From contig JAKZAN010000006.1 of the NCBI GenBank assembly GCA_023053545.1, forward strand, positions 2,051,001 to 2,115,000: a stretch of DNA of 64,000 bases. Reading direction: 5' to 3'. How positions within the stretch are numbered: position 1 is the first letter of the stretch; each line of letters starts with the position of its first letter. The stretch is from Lepidurus packardi. Its lineage: Eukaryota > Arthropoda > Branchiopoda > Notostraca > Triopsidae. Position numbers and translations under genes: made by a program. The notes beneath the pieces were generated by a model, which saw nothing but the letters and a program-made list of their open reading frames with translations, ran no database searches and was not told the DNA's origin. This document shows, one piece after another, positions 12,383 to 25,641 of this stretch.

Positions 12383-15300
12383 ATGACGGAAAGTTCGTTG
12401 AGGGTATGTCAGGAGTTGTTACGATCTGATAAAGTTACAGAACGTAAGGTAATTTGAGTTAAGTTACTACCAATGCTCCGTGTGCGATTCTCGCCACGTG
12501 TTCTTTGTTATGAATTGTTACAGGCTATTCAAAATTTGTATTTTTTGTTTTAGCAAGGTGCTGAGCAATTAGAAAGCCTTTTGAGCAACTCGCGGTTTTT
12601 AAATCTATTGGATACTAATAGTGATAAGCCAGAAAATGATCTCGTTCTGGTCTGGGATGACATTTTCAGGGCTGTCTGCGCTTTTATGGAAAAGGTAATT
12701 GCATTAAGTGTAGAACGAGAATTTACTCAGAATAACTACAATGAGATCGTTAGGAGGCTGCTAAAGAAAGAAAAGAAGAAGTTAGGGGTAAAATTTTAAA
12801 ACGTCCGCCAATTAGGTTGGGATCAAAATTAGCTCAGTTGGTTCTAAAGAAGTCCTGCCGAAGTATGTCCCGCATTAAAAAATGCGAATTACTAACTTGT
12901 TTTTTCTTAGAAAATAAGTCAAGAGTAAGCACCAGCGAAATCATTAATTACTTCGTGCGAGGTTTAGAAGATCCGTTTTTAAAACGTTTACACGGAAACG
13001 CACTATGTCAAACCCTGTCGTTGATCATCCTACCCCATAGGATCTTCTGGGAAAGCTTTTCCGCCAAAGATTGGAAAAGTAAGTGCTAAGAATTTTTTTT
13101 AGGATTTTGTAAAGGAGCTGAAAATAGGGATCTGCAAATTGTTTGTCAATTTGCATGAAAGCCCGCCTCCTGCGGTACAGCAGTCTACAGTAGCCCATCT
13201 GCTCTGCTCGATAATAGAGAAAGGAAGTCTTCAGTCAAATCTAGCCACCTTCCTTTTAGAAGAGTAATTAGCAATTTCCCTTTTTAAAATTTTAGAATTT
13301 GCTTTCCAGGTATGCCTCGTTCATCAAGGTTATTACGTTGGGATTGGAAACACCATTACTGCAGGGCGATGCTGTCCGTCTTTTATTATCCTTTTCTAAA
13401 GCAGTGAGTTTTTCATTCTTGTCCCGGACAGTTTATCTTTTCATCCGTGATTTTCGGTAATAGATTGGTCCAAGTTACCGAGCTACTCTTTGCCATATTG
13501 GAAGTCATATTATGCCTTTGCTCTTGGGTTTGTGGGATGATAAGCAACCACAGAGACAAGTTAAACTTCAAAATATGCAAAGTCGTCGTGAGCTTTAGTA
13601 ACTTAATTAAATGTATAGGAAAGATTGGTCGAATTTCTCCAAATTCAAATGACTGCTCATTTTCCCCATGGTGTGGCAACGGCAGAAGGCTCAAAGCTTG
13701 ATGTAGCGCCGTTCTATTTATTGCTCAAAAACCATTTGTTAAACAAAGCACGTACGCCTAAAAAAGAGTCACAAGATTTTTTCGTTTTATTTGCGGATAT
13801 TCTCTACCAGGTAATTCCTGTGTAATATTATTGATTCTACACCCTAATTTTGTATTTTCTAGATGCTTTCCTTGAAAAGTTCCCTACCCCTCGTTGAAAC
13901 CCATAATCTGGATCTCTGGTTCGACTTTGTTGAAAGCAGTCCTTCCGAGTCCTCTCCTTGGTAAAATCGATTACATCTTTTTGTGGTTATCAATTAAATT
14001 TATCATTTTAAAATAGGTTGGAAACCACTTGCTATTTGTGTGAAAGACACCAAGATTTAGTGCATCGGTTAGCATTACCTCGACTGTTAAACATGGGTAA
14101 CGAGTCAAAATGGAACTCGTCTTCCGTGTTACGTCTTTTGAATTTCTGTGTTACATTACAACAATGCCAGCCAGCAGAATTTGACTTAATTTGGAATTTG
14201 GCTCTTCGGTAAATTATAGATTAAACATTACTTTTTACTAAACTTGCCATTTCCTCTGGTAGGTTACCTGGCCCGTCTGAACATCCGTTATTACACCTGC
14301 TTACTCAGATCGTGGCCAAACATGGTGTATCGCGAGAAAAAGCTTTTACATTTTTAGAATCTTTACTGCGTTCGGTTTCCCAGCCCAAACAAGCTCATAT
14401 ACTGTACGTTGCTGCTCTCTTACCCCAGTACAAGCTTCCGGACACGTTTTCTCCAGACTTGCAATTCTCGGCTCTTAACGTGTTCAGCTCAACTAAAGAT
14501 ACTACACTATGTCCCCAAATCAGTGAACACTTTACTCCTTATATTACAGTTATCGACTGGGTCCTAAAAAGCGGTGATTCTGACTTGTGGAAGCTTGTAG
14601 CTACCGTTTTGTGCGGTTTAGTTTCGAAGAATCCTATAATCCCGCTACAAGACTTGCTAAACGCTGACAGCCAACTCCAAAGCTCAGGAACCTCCTTCGA
14701 AGATATCTTCGCTGATATGACCTTCCGGTCCATAACATCTAAGTCCCAAGCTGAAACCAATACTCCAACCTCCGTACAAAAATCAGAGTCGTTAGTCTAC
14801 TACTTGTGTCATCGCCTTACAGACATGCTGATAGATTTGGAAACTAGTATAACAGCAGTTTCCAAGTCAGATGGAGAAATGATTGCGTTGTGTTCCAAGA
14901 TTTTCAACTCCGTTTCCGTGGCCTCATATTTGGTTCAAGTATTCAGATCTTCGGTGCTGAGTGTGATAGACTGTGTCCGCAAACTTCTTACGACGGTATC
15001 CGCTTCTTTGGCGGGGCTCTTTTCACGTTCGCCTCAGAACTCGCTTGTCTTGGCTCCCCTCATGTCCCTACTAGCTGATCACCATCCACATATTTACGAA
15101 CCCTTGCACTCAAGTATTGGCCTTAAAGATGTTCTAGTCCGCCAGCTTAGCCTTAGTAAGTTTAAATTAGGTCAAAAATTCAATCTTAATAACATCACAA
15201 TTTAGTCGAAACAAGTCGTAGTCAAGCTTGCACGTCCTTCGACGATGATCTTGAAGATCCTGTTATGAAGACTACACCGCAAGGGGAAAGTAAGCATATA

Positions 15301-18300
15301 ATTGATTAACTTCCATTGGAAGTAAGAAAATCACTTCTGTTTCGTAGACTTATAAACTTCTCAACGTTGCTTAGTTATACAGTAGGTGCCGCTTATTGTG
15401 ATCCTGACTATTAGAATCAGCTGCTTTATGGAATCAAATTTTAAAGTACCGATTCAGAATGATAGATTTCATAGCATTTTAGTGGGTTATTAGAATCATA
15501 CTTTCAGATACTAGTATCAGTTTCGAAAGAATTTTCACATTATAGTAACGAAACTACAGTAGTGATTGCTAGATGGACTTTGCATATTAACCAATGACAT
15601 TGCTTTTACGTCATTTTGACCAATCATGTCATTTCTATCCTACTACTACGCTTAGGGGAAAATCCCTTCTAAACTCTCCAGTCAATTAAATGAGCAGGTT
15701 TTCAATTGAGTGGCCAGTTCCTTTAACTGAACATGAAAACTAGAAGGGTTATCGTGTTGAGAACCCTACCTAAGCGTAGGAGTAGGCTTCAAAGGCGCAT
15801 TATTAGTTGTGTTTTAGACGTGTGATTTATTTAAATGGCGACGAACAAGAAAAGTATCGATTAAAATGTGAAAGAAAAGTTGCGGCTCATTGAAACATAT
15901 GAGAAGTTAAATTTAAAAGATTTGCCACAAAGGGAATAAACGACCGTTAATTTAGGAATTACTCAATCGTCCCTGTCAAAATTGTTGAAAAATCGTTACG
16001 AAATAAACAATAGTGGGTGTAGTGAATCTAGAAAAAAGAAAGATGTGAGAAAGTGTCAAAAGTAGATAGTCTTTATTTCTTTGGCTTAAACAAGACAGTT
16101 CCTTTGACGCTTTTATAACCGTAGCATTTTAGTGCGTATATCCGATTTTCGGTTATTAGAATCTCCGCTTACTAGAATCAGTATTTACTTGACAAACGTA
16201 ATCACAATAAGCGGCATCTGCTTTATATTTTTGTGTTCTAGACGATGGAAGAAGTATCTTGGATCCGAATGCTCTGAGTACCACTGAACGATTGATGTAT
16301 GAATGTGTCCGAGTTTTAAGCTCGTATAACGGACCAGAAACCGTAGAGGTTGTTTTTAAATTTGGAGACGCAGTGCTAACACGAAGTCACCTTTCAGTCA
16401 TCCCTGTAAAACTTTTCTACCAGCTTTTATAGCAAGATTACCCTCACGTATGTTATGTTTACACTTCCAGGTATTGCGTATAGCCTTCACTTATGCCAGT
16501 TATGCGGATAATGACATTCGCAATAAAATACTGGATTGGGTTTGGAAACTTAGCCATGAACATGGGAGAAACGCAGAAGTGGCTGCTTCGCTGTTACGAA
16601 TACTTCGGAAAATGTATCCCGTAATTCAATATTGCACGCCCCGATTCCGAGATGTATTGCAGTTTTGGTACGAAACTTCCTTGGAACAGAATGCCGGTAC
16701 TTCTGTTCTGGAAGGCTTCTGGGAATTGCTCTCCATTGTAGCTCGGGTGGATCCGAATGGCGAAATTTTCTCAATGAGCAACGGCAAGTCAATGGCTTGT
16801 TCTTTAATCGACGGTCTTAGTGCTCAACAGTTGCCTTACGTGTCATGGAGAGTTGCCGGGTTCATTGGAAACCTATTTTCTCACGCTTCGAGCTTTCAGG
16901 ATGATTTGCAGCATTTTGAAAATATTTGGAAACATTTCTCTTCGAGTGACGATTCCGACGTGCACCGATCAAACGTCGCATTCCGCGTTTTAGAAACTGT
17001 GATAGTTGCCTGTCCTGGTTTGCAAGAAAAGTGCTTATTTTTGGCTTTCTGGGCCGCGTACAGATTCAACCTACTTCCAGGTATGTTTCTTAAAGTTATG
17101 TAAACTTTTTTCTAGCTATCTTAAAAAAAAATACCTACGTTCTAGATGATTTCCGTCGCATTTTACGACATATTGCGAAGGAGTTGGATGTTCGTTTGCA
17201 AGAATACTTAGCGCTGCACATGGGCAGCTTGGTTCAGAGTTGGTTATTAACGAGTTTACCTCTTCCGGTATATTTCGTTCAGTGAATTTCCGTACAATTT
17301 CGACGCGGTAGTTCAAGAAAATGATGTTTTACAGGACTTCCCTTTCCGAGTCTGTGATTGTGACACATTCGCTGCATTTTTGAATCGTTACCGTCCTGTG
17401 GTCATTCCGGAAGTGGTATTCTACCAACCAGATCAGTTACCGGTTATTGCTGACGTTCTGCAAGTTCCCGTGCGTCAGTTACTCACGGTAATCGCAGCAA
17501 AATCATTACTTCATTTTTATCCAGTTTTTGTGGGAAAATAATTTTTTTTTAAAAAAATTCTCGTAGGAAAGTTATGGTCGCATTATGGCGAGACTACTCC
17601 CGTACTTTTCGAACATGGCAGTAGGCGAATTGGGCAAGTTTCCACATGTCAAAACTCTACTAACAATGCATTTTCCCGGTCGAGAATTTTTTGCGCTATT
17701 GCCGATCACTTTACCCACGATTTTGAGCGAAACAATTGGCTTGACTATGGGACCAATGTTATTGGAGAAGTGGACTGGCCGCAAAGCATACGCTCCGCCT
17801 CAGTCATTCCATTTGGACGGGAAACTGTTTCGCCAAGCGCTAGAGAACTTGAGGCTACGACTGGAACAGGAATCCTGCCTCGGCGTTCTTTATTATTTGT
17901 CGACTTATCAACCTATGGGTCTTCATGAACTTTTGGTGTCCTTCTTTACAAGGGTAGAGCAAGCCACTCGACCTTATGAGAAACAAATAGCCTCTTCCAA
18001 CTTGGGACTGGGACTGGAGTACGTGATCAGCGTTTTACTGAACAACCAACTCAAATATCCAGAGTTTGTGGTGCGATTTATCCTGCATCATTCCTGCAAT
18101 CTGCTTAAAACGGACAGAGATATCGTCCTTTCAGTATTGAAGATTTTACAGGCCACTTTGCTGGGGTTGCTCTCCAAACCACATCTCTTAGTTCCGCATC
18201 TGCCGTTCTTGATCGTTACACTCACGCCGATTGTTTACGACACCGAAACGGAGCAGAAATACATAGCCTTGGAAATTCTGCGGACTTTGGTGATCACGAA

Positions 18301-21300
18301 TGGAGAACTACTGCATGCAGCACTGACCAATATAAGTCCGTTTCCTTCGAATGAAGTGGAATTCGTTGAGTTGAACACCGCCTTAGAGAACCTGCGAGGC
18401 AGCAGAGAAAATACTCTACAAAGTGAACTAGAGTTGTTTCTGTCTGTGCAAGATTCGGGCTTTGTGTCCCTGGAAAGCTTACGACATCTAACTCGTCAGG
18501 TACAAACAAGTTTTCGTCTAGAGTACCATACGTTATTACTTACTACACTTTTTGCACCTACTAGTTATGCAGTCGGCAGTCAGAGTTAGCGAGCTTTCTA
18601 CAATGTAGTAGCGAATTTCTGCGTTTACTGCATCGATTGATTTATGGGTTGCTAAAATTGGGTAGTCATAAAGACCAATGTATCGTTGAAGAAGCTGCCA
18701 AAGCATTAGGGGAATTGGGACCCATTGACTTAGCTTCGCTTGTATTAAAACGGGATGAATTAGTGCAAGTGTCCCGAAGTCCTATGGAAGTTTTAGCCCG
18801 CAATGATGATGACTTTGACCTCAATTTACAAGTGGTCACGCATTTGGTAACCCTTTTGTTCGCCGATGACCCGGAAGGAAGTCTCCAGGCAGGAAACGTT
18901 TTAAACCATATTTTATCGTCCAAACAAGGAGCCAAATTCTTCCTGGGTACTTGACTTGCAGATTGTGATACCTAAATATATTTGATCGGTAATGTTCTTG
19001 CAGAGGCTGTGAGAGAAAAGTGGGACCTACTCCCCTATATTGAACCCTTCGCACATGGGAGGAAAGAAAGTCTGCAATTCGATCAAGTTCAAGATATCGA
19101 GAATCCGGGGTTGAGCTGGGATTTGTTATGGGACGTAACAAGTTCCAATTTTCAAGAATGGATTACCAAGCTAACCTTGATCCTCATTCAACGTTTCCCA
19201 AATGAAAATAACTACTACCGCATACTGGCACCAATATGTCAAAAAAACGTAAAGTTTTACATTTTATCTAGCCATTATTCATTTGCTGCTGAAATTTCAT
19301 GCGTAAACTATTCTTTATAACACAGGTGTCTATGTGCGAGGTGGTCTTACCCCGTATAATTCACACTTTATTGGCATTGCGTCCTACCGTATATCGGCCG
19401 CTTTTCAGTCTCCAATTTAATCGATGTTTTGCTTATTGTGCTAGCAAAGGTAAGTGGTTACTTTTTTTATTTCCCTATTGGATAAGACCAGTATTATGCC
19501 AATAATTGGTTAATGCCAATATTGTTGTATTTTATGCAGGTCAAATTGAAGGAAACGAAGCTCATGTGAATGCACTCTTGAACGTGGTCCGCTATTTGCG
19601 TACGAAAACACCTTCAAATGACTGGCCCGTGCCATTGTTAACGAAAACTCCTTGGGATAGAAACCTATGGCTCACTTTGCACTATGTAGACGTAGCGAAA
19701 GCAGCGCTGCAAGTTTCACAGCCGTTCATGTCCATACTCTGCGCAGAATTACAGTTAGAGGACATTAATCCCATTTGGAAGAACCCCGAGGCATCTCCGC
19801 GCACTGTGGATTCTATAGAAGTGACCGGACACTTGTTTGAGGCAATTTTATTCCTTTAGCCTAAGTTAACCTATTTTTAAAAGTTTATTGTACCTGTAGA
19901 GTTATGCCGCTCTGGGCGACACTGATGGTGTCCAGGGTTTTAGATCTTCGAGATGCCATACAGCCCCAGGCCGCATCCAGTTATACGAGTTGACCAGGCT
20001 TTACGATCGTGCTTGGTTGACTGCTGATGCTTTAGCTTCTGTAGAACCAGAAAAGTACACCGTAAACTTGCTAAGCACGTTGGCCAACGTGGGTTGGAAT
20101 CCCATTGTCAGCCATGCTGTTGAACAGTACTATCGCGAAACAGGCATCTTAACCCCCTCATTGCGAGCTATGCAGTATGAATGCGCCTGGCGGTTAGGAC
20201 AATGGAATCTGTCCCCTCTTGCTCTTAATCTAGATGACGAGTCATCTACTATGATTACGACTGAGCAGTTCCAGCCATTGCTGTATTCGCTAGCCAAATC
20301 CATTCAAGATGATGATACACTTCTGGGGTCATTGCTTATTAGCAAAGCCAGGCAAGTTATTATGAAAGGCATTGGCGTGGCTAACATGGACTGTACCCGA
20401 AACGTTTATCCCTCTTTAACACAACTACGACTTGTTCAAGAATTGGACTCGGTTAACGAATGGAAAAAATCAGGGAGCGCATGTTCACAAACGATTACTC
20501 CCAAACGGTGGAAATCTGCCTGGGAGGAGTCAAATCAAGATGTCGAATTTGTCGAGCCTATACTTGCAGCCCGATGCGTGGTTTCCAAGATTCTATATGA
20601 ACAAAAAAAAGTTGGTCCAGAATTTTTCTTGGAAGTAATTGTGGACAATTTACGACAAGCCAGAAAAACTGCACATATTCAGCCGGTCAACAGGTAAAAA
20701 GTTTCTTTAAAATACAGTGATCATGTTTATCCAGCGAACTTTGATTCTTATAACCGAAAATAGGAAATATGTGTATAAATAGGTGTCAAACCTTTTAAAT
20801 TTAACTTGTAAATTTCAATGAGCCGCAACTTTTCTTTTCCATATAAATCAACTCTTTTCTGGTTCGTCTCCATGTTTATGTAACGACGCGTCTAAAAGAC
20901 AACTAACAATGCGCCTCTGAAGCCTAGTCCTACGCTTAGGTAGGGTTCTCAACACGATATCCCTTCTAATTTACCCAATCAGTTAAAGGAACTGGTCATT
21001 CAATTGAATAATCTGCTCACTTACTTGACTGACGGGAAGTTTAGATGCTGGGAATGACAGGATTAGTCAAAACGACGTAAAAGCAATGTCATTGGTCAAT
21101 ATGCAAATTCCCTGTAGCTTTCACTACTGTAGTTTCGCTTCTGTAAATGCGAAGACTTTCGAAATTGATTCTCATATCCGAAAATGTGATTCTAATAACC
21201 GATGAAAATACTATGCATTTTATCATCTTGAATCGGTCCTTTAATATTTGATTCCCATAATCTCCTTATTTTTATAACCATGTATCACTAGAAGCTCTGC

Positions 21301-24018
21301 CTCCTGTAGATAATGTTGATTTCATGGTGTTGTTTGTATCCTTCAAAACGTATTCTTATATTTGCGTTTAGATACTTGGAACTTGTGGAAACTTTGCATT
21401 TGCCTTTGGACTCGATGTTCGGCGTGCCTTTGCGACTCGAAGAAGCCCGGGTGGCGAAACTGAAGAACTGTGGTACCGAAGCCATTGCGTATATTAAATA
21501 CTTGGCTCGAGTGATGGAAAATCAATGCCCGCATCACGCCTTATATCCTTTGGTACTCCAACTTCAAGGCGATTGGTTACATGAAATGGGCATGGAAAAG
21601 CCCCGTACCATATTGGATAATTGTTTCCGTGTCGCATACCAGAAAGCGCAAAGCATTTCCAAAGACGAAGCCTTGAAGTCATGCTTAGCTTTAGCAAAAT
21701 ACGCCGATCGCTGCTTACTGGCGGCAGAAGAACACATGGCATCAGAAACTTTCCAGACCCAGACCAAACTTTTAGCTCAACGCAAAGCAGATTTTTCCAA
21801 GGTCCCACAAGCCAACTTGAACACCAAAAATGCACGGTATCTCAAAGATACACTCGCGCAAGACGAGCTAGAACTGAAAAGATGGCAAGAAGATAGGGCT
21901 GTCTATTTGAAGACAACTGTCGAGAATTACATTGCCGGTTTAACTCAAGTGAACCAGTCGGAGGAGCAACAGCAAGCCGTTTCTCGTCTAGTATCACTCC
22001 TATTGCATAATCGCACCAATGAACAAATAGTCCAGCTGTACTATAACGCGGTCGAAACTTTGCCAACCCATTCCTTTATTCAAGTGTTTCCTCAACTAGC
22101 TGCTCGCCTGGTCACACCTCAAAGCAAATCCAAATCCTATCATCCCTTATTTGCCAAATTTATTCATGAATTTTTGGGTACATTATTTTCTAGTTCAGTT
22201 TTGACATTAATTACATTCTCGCTTAGAACGCTGCACACGTCAGCATCCCCACCACACTTTGCCCGTATTACTGGCTCAGCAATTCTCGTACCAAGACCGA
22301 GTCTTCACTGACGGAGCTGAAGCGAAGCCTGTGAAGGAAGAGGTTTCTTTTTCAACGTTAAACCTAATTTTGTGTTACTTATGACTACGTTCGTTCACAG
22401 GATCGCATCAAAAGTGCGAGATTGATACTAAGTAAACTCCGTTCGGTGCCAACGTTAACCAGCTTGATTGAGAAGATGGAGTATTTGTATCTCGGGTTAA
22501 TTAAAGTTGCGAACGACATACCGGAAAGTCGCAATAGGCGTAAGACATTTATTCTTTGGTAAAAAGTTAAGTAAATTCAGCCATTTCAGGGCAGCAATTT
22601 GACCTGGAGTCCAGGTTGATGAAAATTCAGAACTGTGAAGAAATTGCGTTGCCCACAAGCAACTTGCCAATATCACTAGGTGGAAAGTACCGCGATTTCA
22701 TTGGAATACGCAAGTTCGAGCGGAGATTTGAACTTGTAGGTGGAATTAATGTGCCTAAACGCATTTTTTGTCAAGGTACTAATGGGAAGCATTACTCGAT
22801 TCTTGTTAAGGTAAAATACATTTGTTACAAGTAATATTTAAAAAAAATTAGTTGACATGCTTCTCGTTCCAGGGAAATGATGACTTAAGACAAGATAGTG
22901 TCATGCAGCAAGTCTTTGGAACAGTCAATAGATGCTTGCAATCCTCCGGGGAGATGAGGAAGAAAAATCTGCGGATTCGGACGTACAAAGTGGTCCCTTT
23001 GTCACACCGCAGTGGGCTTATTGAGTGGTGCGAAGATACCATTCCTTTTGCCAATTACTTGATCGGAAGTGATGGGAGGGGAGGTGCTCATGAGCAGTAT
23101 TATCCAGAGGACTTTACTGTCTCCAAGTGTGGTCAGATTATGGAGGATATCTCACGTCAGACTGATTGGAACGTGAAAACGGAAAAATTTATGGATCTTT
23201 GTAATAACTTCCATCCAGTTTTTCGGCATTTCTTTTTCGAAAACTACGTCTCGCCTGTTGAGTGGTTCGAAAGAAGATTAGCCTACACGAGGAGGTATTG
23301 ATTAATTTGGTATTCATTACAAGTTTGTTAATTGTTGAACAATTCAACGCTTTTTTTCTGTTAGTGTTGCTGCAGCGTCCATGGCTGGATATATTGTTGG
23401 CTTGGGGGACAGGCATTCGCAAAACATACTTATTGACAAAAGGACTGCTGAAGTGATCCATATTGATCTCGGAATTGCTTTTGATCAAGGCATGCTCTTG
23501 TTTACTCCCGAAACTGTGCCTTTTCGCCTCACCCGGGACGTCGTGGACGGAATGGCGGTTGGCGCCGTAAGCGGCGCTTTCATTAAGTACGGCTATTAAG
23601 TGTTACAAAAAAATTATGTTTGGATCCATTCTGCAGATACTGTGAAGCGACCATGGAGGTCTTGCAACAACACCGTGATTCTATACTTACACTGATTGAA
23701 GTTTTAATCTACGATCCTTTGTATGTGTGGCGTATTGCAAAGCAGAACTCACCGAGCTGCTCCAGAGACAACGGTTAGTATAAACGATCATTTAACAGTA
23801 TCCACCATGCTTGTCAGTATATCTTAACTTGGATTCTATACTTAGAAGAGGTCAATGCTTCTGCCCAGCGTGTTTTGCTTCGTTTGCAGGAGAAGCTGCA
23901 ATGCATTGAAGATGAAACGTCTTTATCAGTGGCTGGTTTGGTTGGCGTGCTGGTCCAAAAGGCTAGGGACCCGCAACTACTTGTGCGAATCTATAAAGGA
24001 TGGAAGCCTTTCCTTTAA
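12383..24018 (+). CDS. ATM: ATM serine/threonine kinase (PI3K-like kinase, DNA damage response)
   Basis: Roughly thirty exons run from ATG 12383 to TAA 24016-24018. The first two exons give [18 protein letters not shown], which fits the N-terminal TAN motif of Tel1/ATM and supports this start. Long alpha-solenoid exons follow (14312-15205, 16480-17103, 17585-18560), then the FAT region (about 19900-22300). The kinase domain has [15 protein letters not shown], the ATM-like [16 protein letters not shown], catalytic [13 protein letters not shown] and [11 protein letters not shown] (DLG at the DFG position). The end, [19 protein letters not shown]...YKGWKPFL, is a FATC motif. These features separate ATM from ATR, SMG1 and DNA-PKcs. 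The nuclear protein phosphorylates SQ/TQ sites after double-strand breaks. Two transposon remnants interrupt introns. One frame discontinuity remains near 13079-13103, where the splice site and the homologous reading frame disagree by one base. Confidence 0.95.
15380..16223 (+). mobile_element. Pogo/Tigger-like DNA transposon remnant in an ATM intron
   Basis: An 844-bp insert is bounded by imperfect inverted termini (left CAGTAGGTGCCGCTTATTG; the right end is its complement, sharing TGCCGCTTATTGTGAT) and flanked on both sides by TA, as in the Tc1-mariner-pogo superfamily. Inside, ATG 15835 opens a decayed frame resembling the N-terminal helix-turn-helix of Tigger/jerky transposases: [18 protein letters not shown], then SLSKLLKN. 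In-frame stops break it. No catalytic DDE region is visible, so it is a dead, internally deleted copy. Confidence 0.8.
20715..21290 (-). mobile_element. Related pogo/Tigger-like remnant, inverted, in a second ATM intron
   Basis: The reverse complement of this segment aligns with most of the element at 15380-16223, including the shared stretch GTGTTGAGAACCCTACCTAA and a start codon at 20873 opening a similar N-terminus ([17 protein letters not shown]). It is shorter: the sequence after that segment jumps almost directly to the other end. Terminal bases CAGTGATCATG and the complementary TAGTGATACATG form an imperfect inverted repeat. The exact right border is uncertain by a few bases. Confidence 0.75.
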
Positions 24019-24064
24019 TGTGTCTTTCAACTAATATTATCATTCCGATTACAATATTATGTGA

Positions 24065-24070
24065 AATAAA
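24065..24070 (+). promoter_or_regulatory. Polyadenylation signal of ATM
   Basis: Canonical AATAAA 47 bases after the ATM stop codon, in the 124-bp gap before the convergent glycine-rich gene. Confidence 0.7.
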
Positions 24071-24142
24071 CACGTTTTAAGTAACAAAACATGTACTGTC
24101 ATTCAAACCCCTTTTTTCACGGGAAAATACAAGGTGTAAACT

Positions 24143-24467
24143 TCAGAAACAAACTCCGCGGCTTACATCGCGGGAAGCAGCCCCACCAACTGATGTACCG
24201 GCAACGCCTCCAATTCCTGTAGTTCCGGTAACACCGGCCACACCTCCCACATCTGTACCACGGTAGCCTGTGGCCTCACCACCTTTCTCTAATTCACGTA
24301 ATTCCTCAGCAGAAGCTCCTGGACCTCCAAACCCACCCGTTTTGGAGGCCTCGATAACGTCACGCTCTTCCGCTTGCTTAAAAAAAAAAAAAGAAATGGT
24401 ACGCGAATAAAGGAAATCAGAATTCATTTACCAGATCTTCAGTTCTAGGTTTCTCGCGTCCGGCCAT
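24143..24467 (-). CDS. Small glycine-rich hydrophilic protein, 89 residues, paralogue 1
   Basis: Two exons: 24432-24467 encodes MAGREKPRTEDL, then a phase-0 intron with a strong polypyrimidine acceptor, then 24143-24376. The mature sequence starts with a charged helix-prone part (QAEERDVIEASKTGG and ASAEELRELEKGG) and ends in a Gly/Thr/Val/Ala-rich tail (VGGVAGVTGTTGIGG). There is no signal peptide, membrane span, Trp or known domain that I recognise. The composition is that of hydrophilins or disordered stress proteins such as some LEA-like proteins, but no LEA repeat motif can be claimed. The neighbour at 25339-25641 shares the exon layout and composition. The gene is tail-to-tail with ATM. 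The sequence GATGTAAGC near the end could be a donor, which would change the last residues. Function unknown. Confidence 0.65.
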
Positions 24468-25338
24468 TGTTAAGTATTCTCAGATGAAAGCTAGCTCCCG
24501 CGGACGTGAACAGATTAACAATGAATGGATGATCCGTTAAATTCCCTAACCACGACTATGACAAACCGGATCAACGTTGGTTTTATTTCCACGAAAATTC
24601 CTAAAGTTCGTCCTCCAGTCGTTCATGGGGATGGCAAGACTGGTTGTGGATGAAAAGATATTCGTACTAGTGTGTTGTTAATATGCTATCGTTTTGTTAC
24701 ATTTTTAACGAGAATTTTTTTTTAAGTACACGAAAATATATTTTATTTCAGATTACAATAGATGTGCCTCTAGTATCATTCTTCTTGCCGGTAGAGGAAA
24801 GGTCGGAAAAGTCTGCTGGTGAAATTTGAAACTCCTTTGCCATCCTACAGCAAAGATTTCCGAGAAACCATTTTTCTCAGATATCAATACATCCTACTGT
24901 AGGGAACGTCATCAGGTATATTTTGTTTTTGTCCCTATTACTGGTGTAAGCACAATTAAAACGAGTCCGAGATAAGAAACACGACGTATATTTGTCACAG
25001 TGGGATCGTATTATGTCTTGTTGGATTAGCCTAATAAACATCGTGAATATGATCTTTTGGAAAGACATAAACAAAATATTTAACTCTTCCACGAAAATAA
25101 CCTGTGCGGATATCGGTTATTTTCCTATACCTCATACACTATTAGCAAATAGTAAGCGAGTCTAACAAAAGCAAAGGGAATGATACAATACGTAGTACCG
25201 TGTAGTACGTAAGTTACATAGGTCGCTTGTAAGATTTTTACTCGTAAACATACATTATTAACCTATTAAGAAATATACGTCAAGTTGTGTTCGAAGCCAT
25301 TTGTACACGAACACAGTTTTGCAGCTTACGCAAGTCGA

Positions 25339-25641
25339 CTAAGCGCCAGGATTGGTATCTGTTTCCGTGTTTGTTGCACCAGCAGTTCCAATCCGTTCAC
25401 CAGTACTCAAATCGCCTGCGCCGACTCCAACTCCTTGGCTTCCAGTTGTAACGCCCGAAATGCTTGAAGCCCCACCAATATCGCCTCCTGCTATCCCTTT
25501 TACTCCGCCAGCGACTTCACTATCTTGCTACAAATAAAAAAATAAATATGGCTTTCATTCGAAATTTTACAACAGCTTTAAAAGATAATGTCTACATTAA
25601 GAATGTCTTACTTTATCTCCTGCCCGTCCTACGGTTGACAT
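25339..25641 (-). CDS. Small glycine-rich hydrophilic protein, 72 residues, paralogue 2
   Basis: Two exons: 25612-25641 encodes MSTVGRAGDK, then a phase-0 intron, then 25339-25527, ending TDTNPGA and TAG. Like its neighbour at 24143-24467, the first exon is 10 to 12 codons, the intron is phase 0, and exon 2 opens with Gln (QDSEVAGG here, QAEERD there). The body is Gly/Ala/Ser/Thr/Val-rich (GGDIGGASSISGVTTG), with no Cys, Trp, His or Leu-rich segment, so it is probably disordered. The two genes look like an old tandem duplication with strong divergence. Function unknown; a role as a soluble stress or desiccation protectant is only a guess from composition. Confidence 0.6.

Noticed and set aside
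21494..21835. Reverse-strand frame of 113 codons within ATM
   Set aside because: Antisense shadow of a well supported ATM exon.
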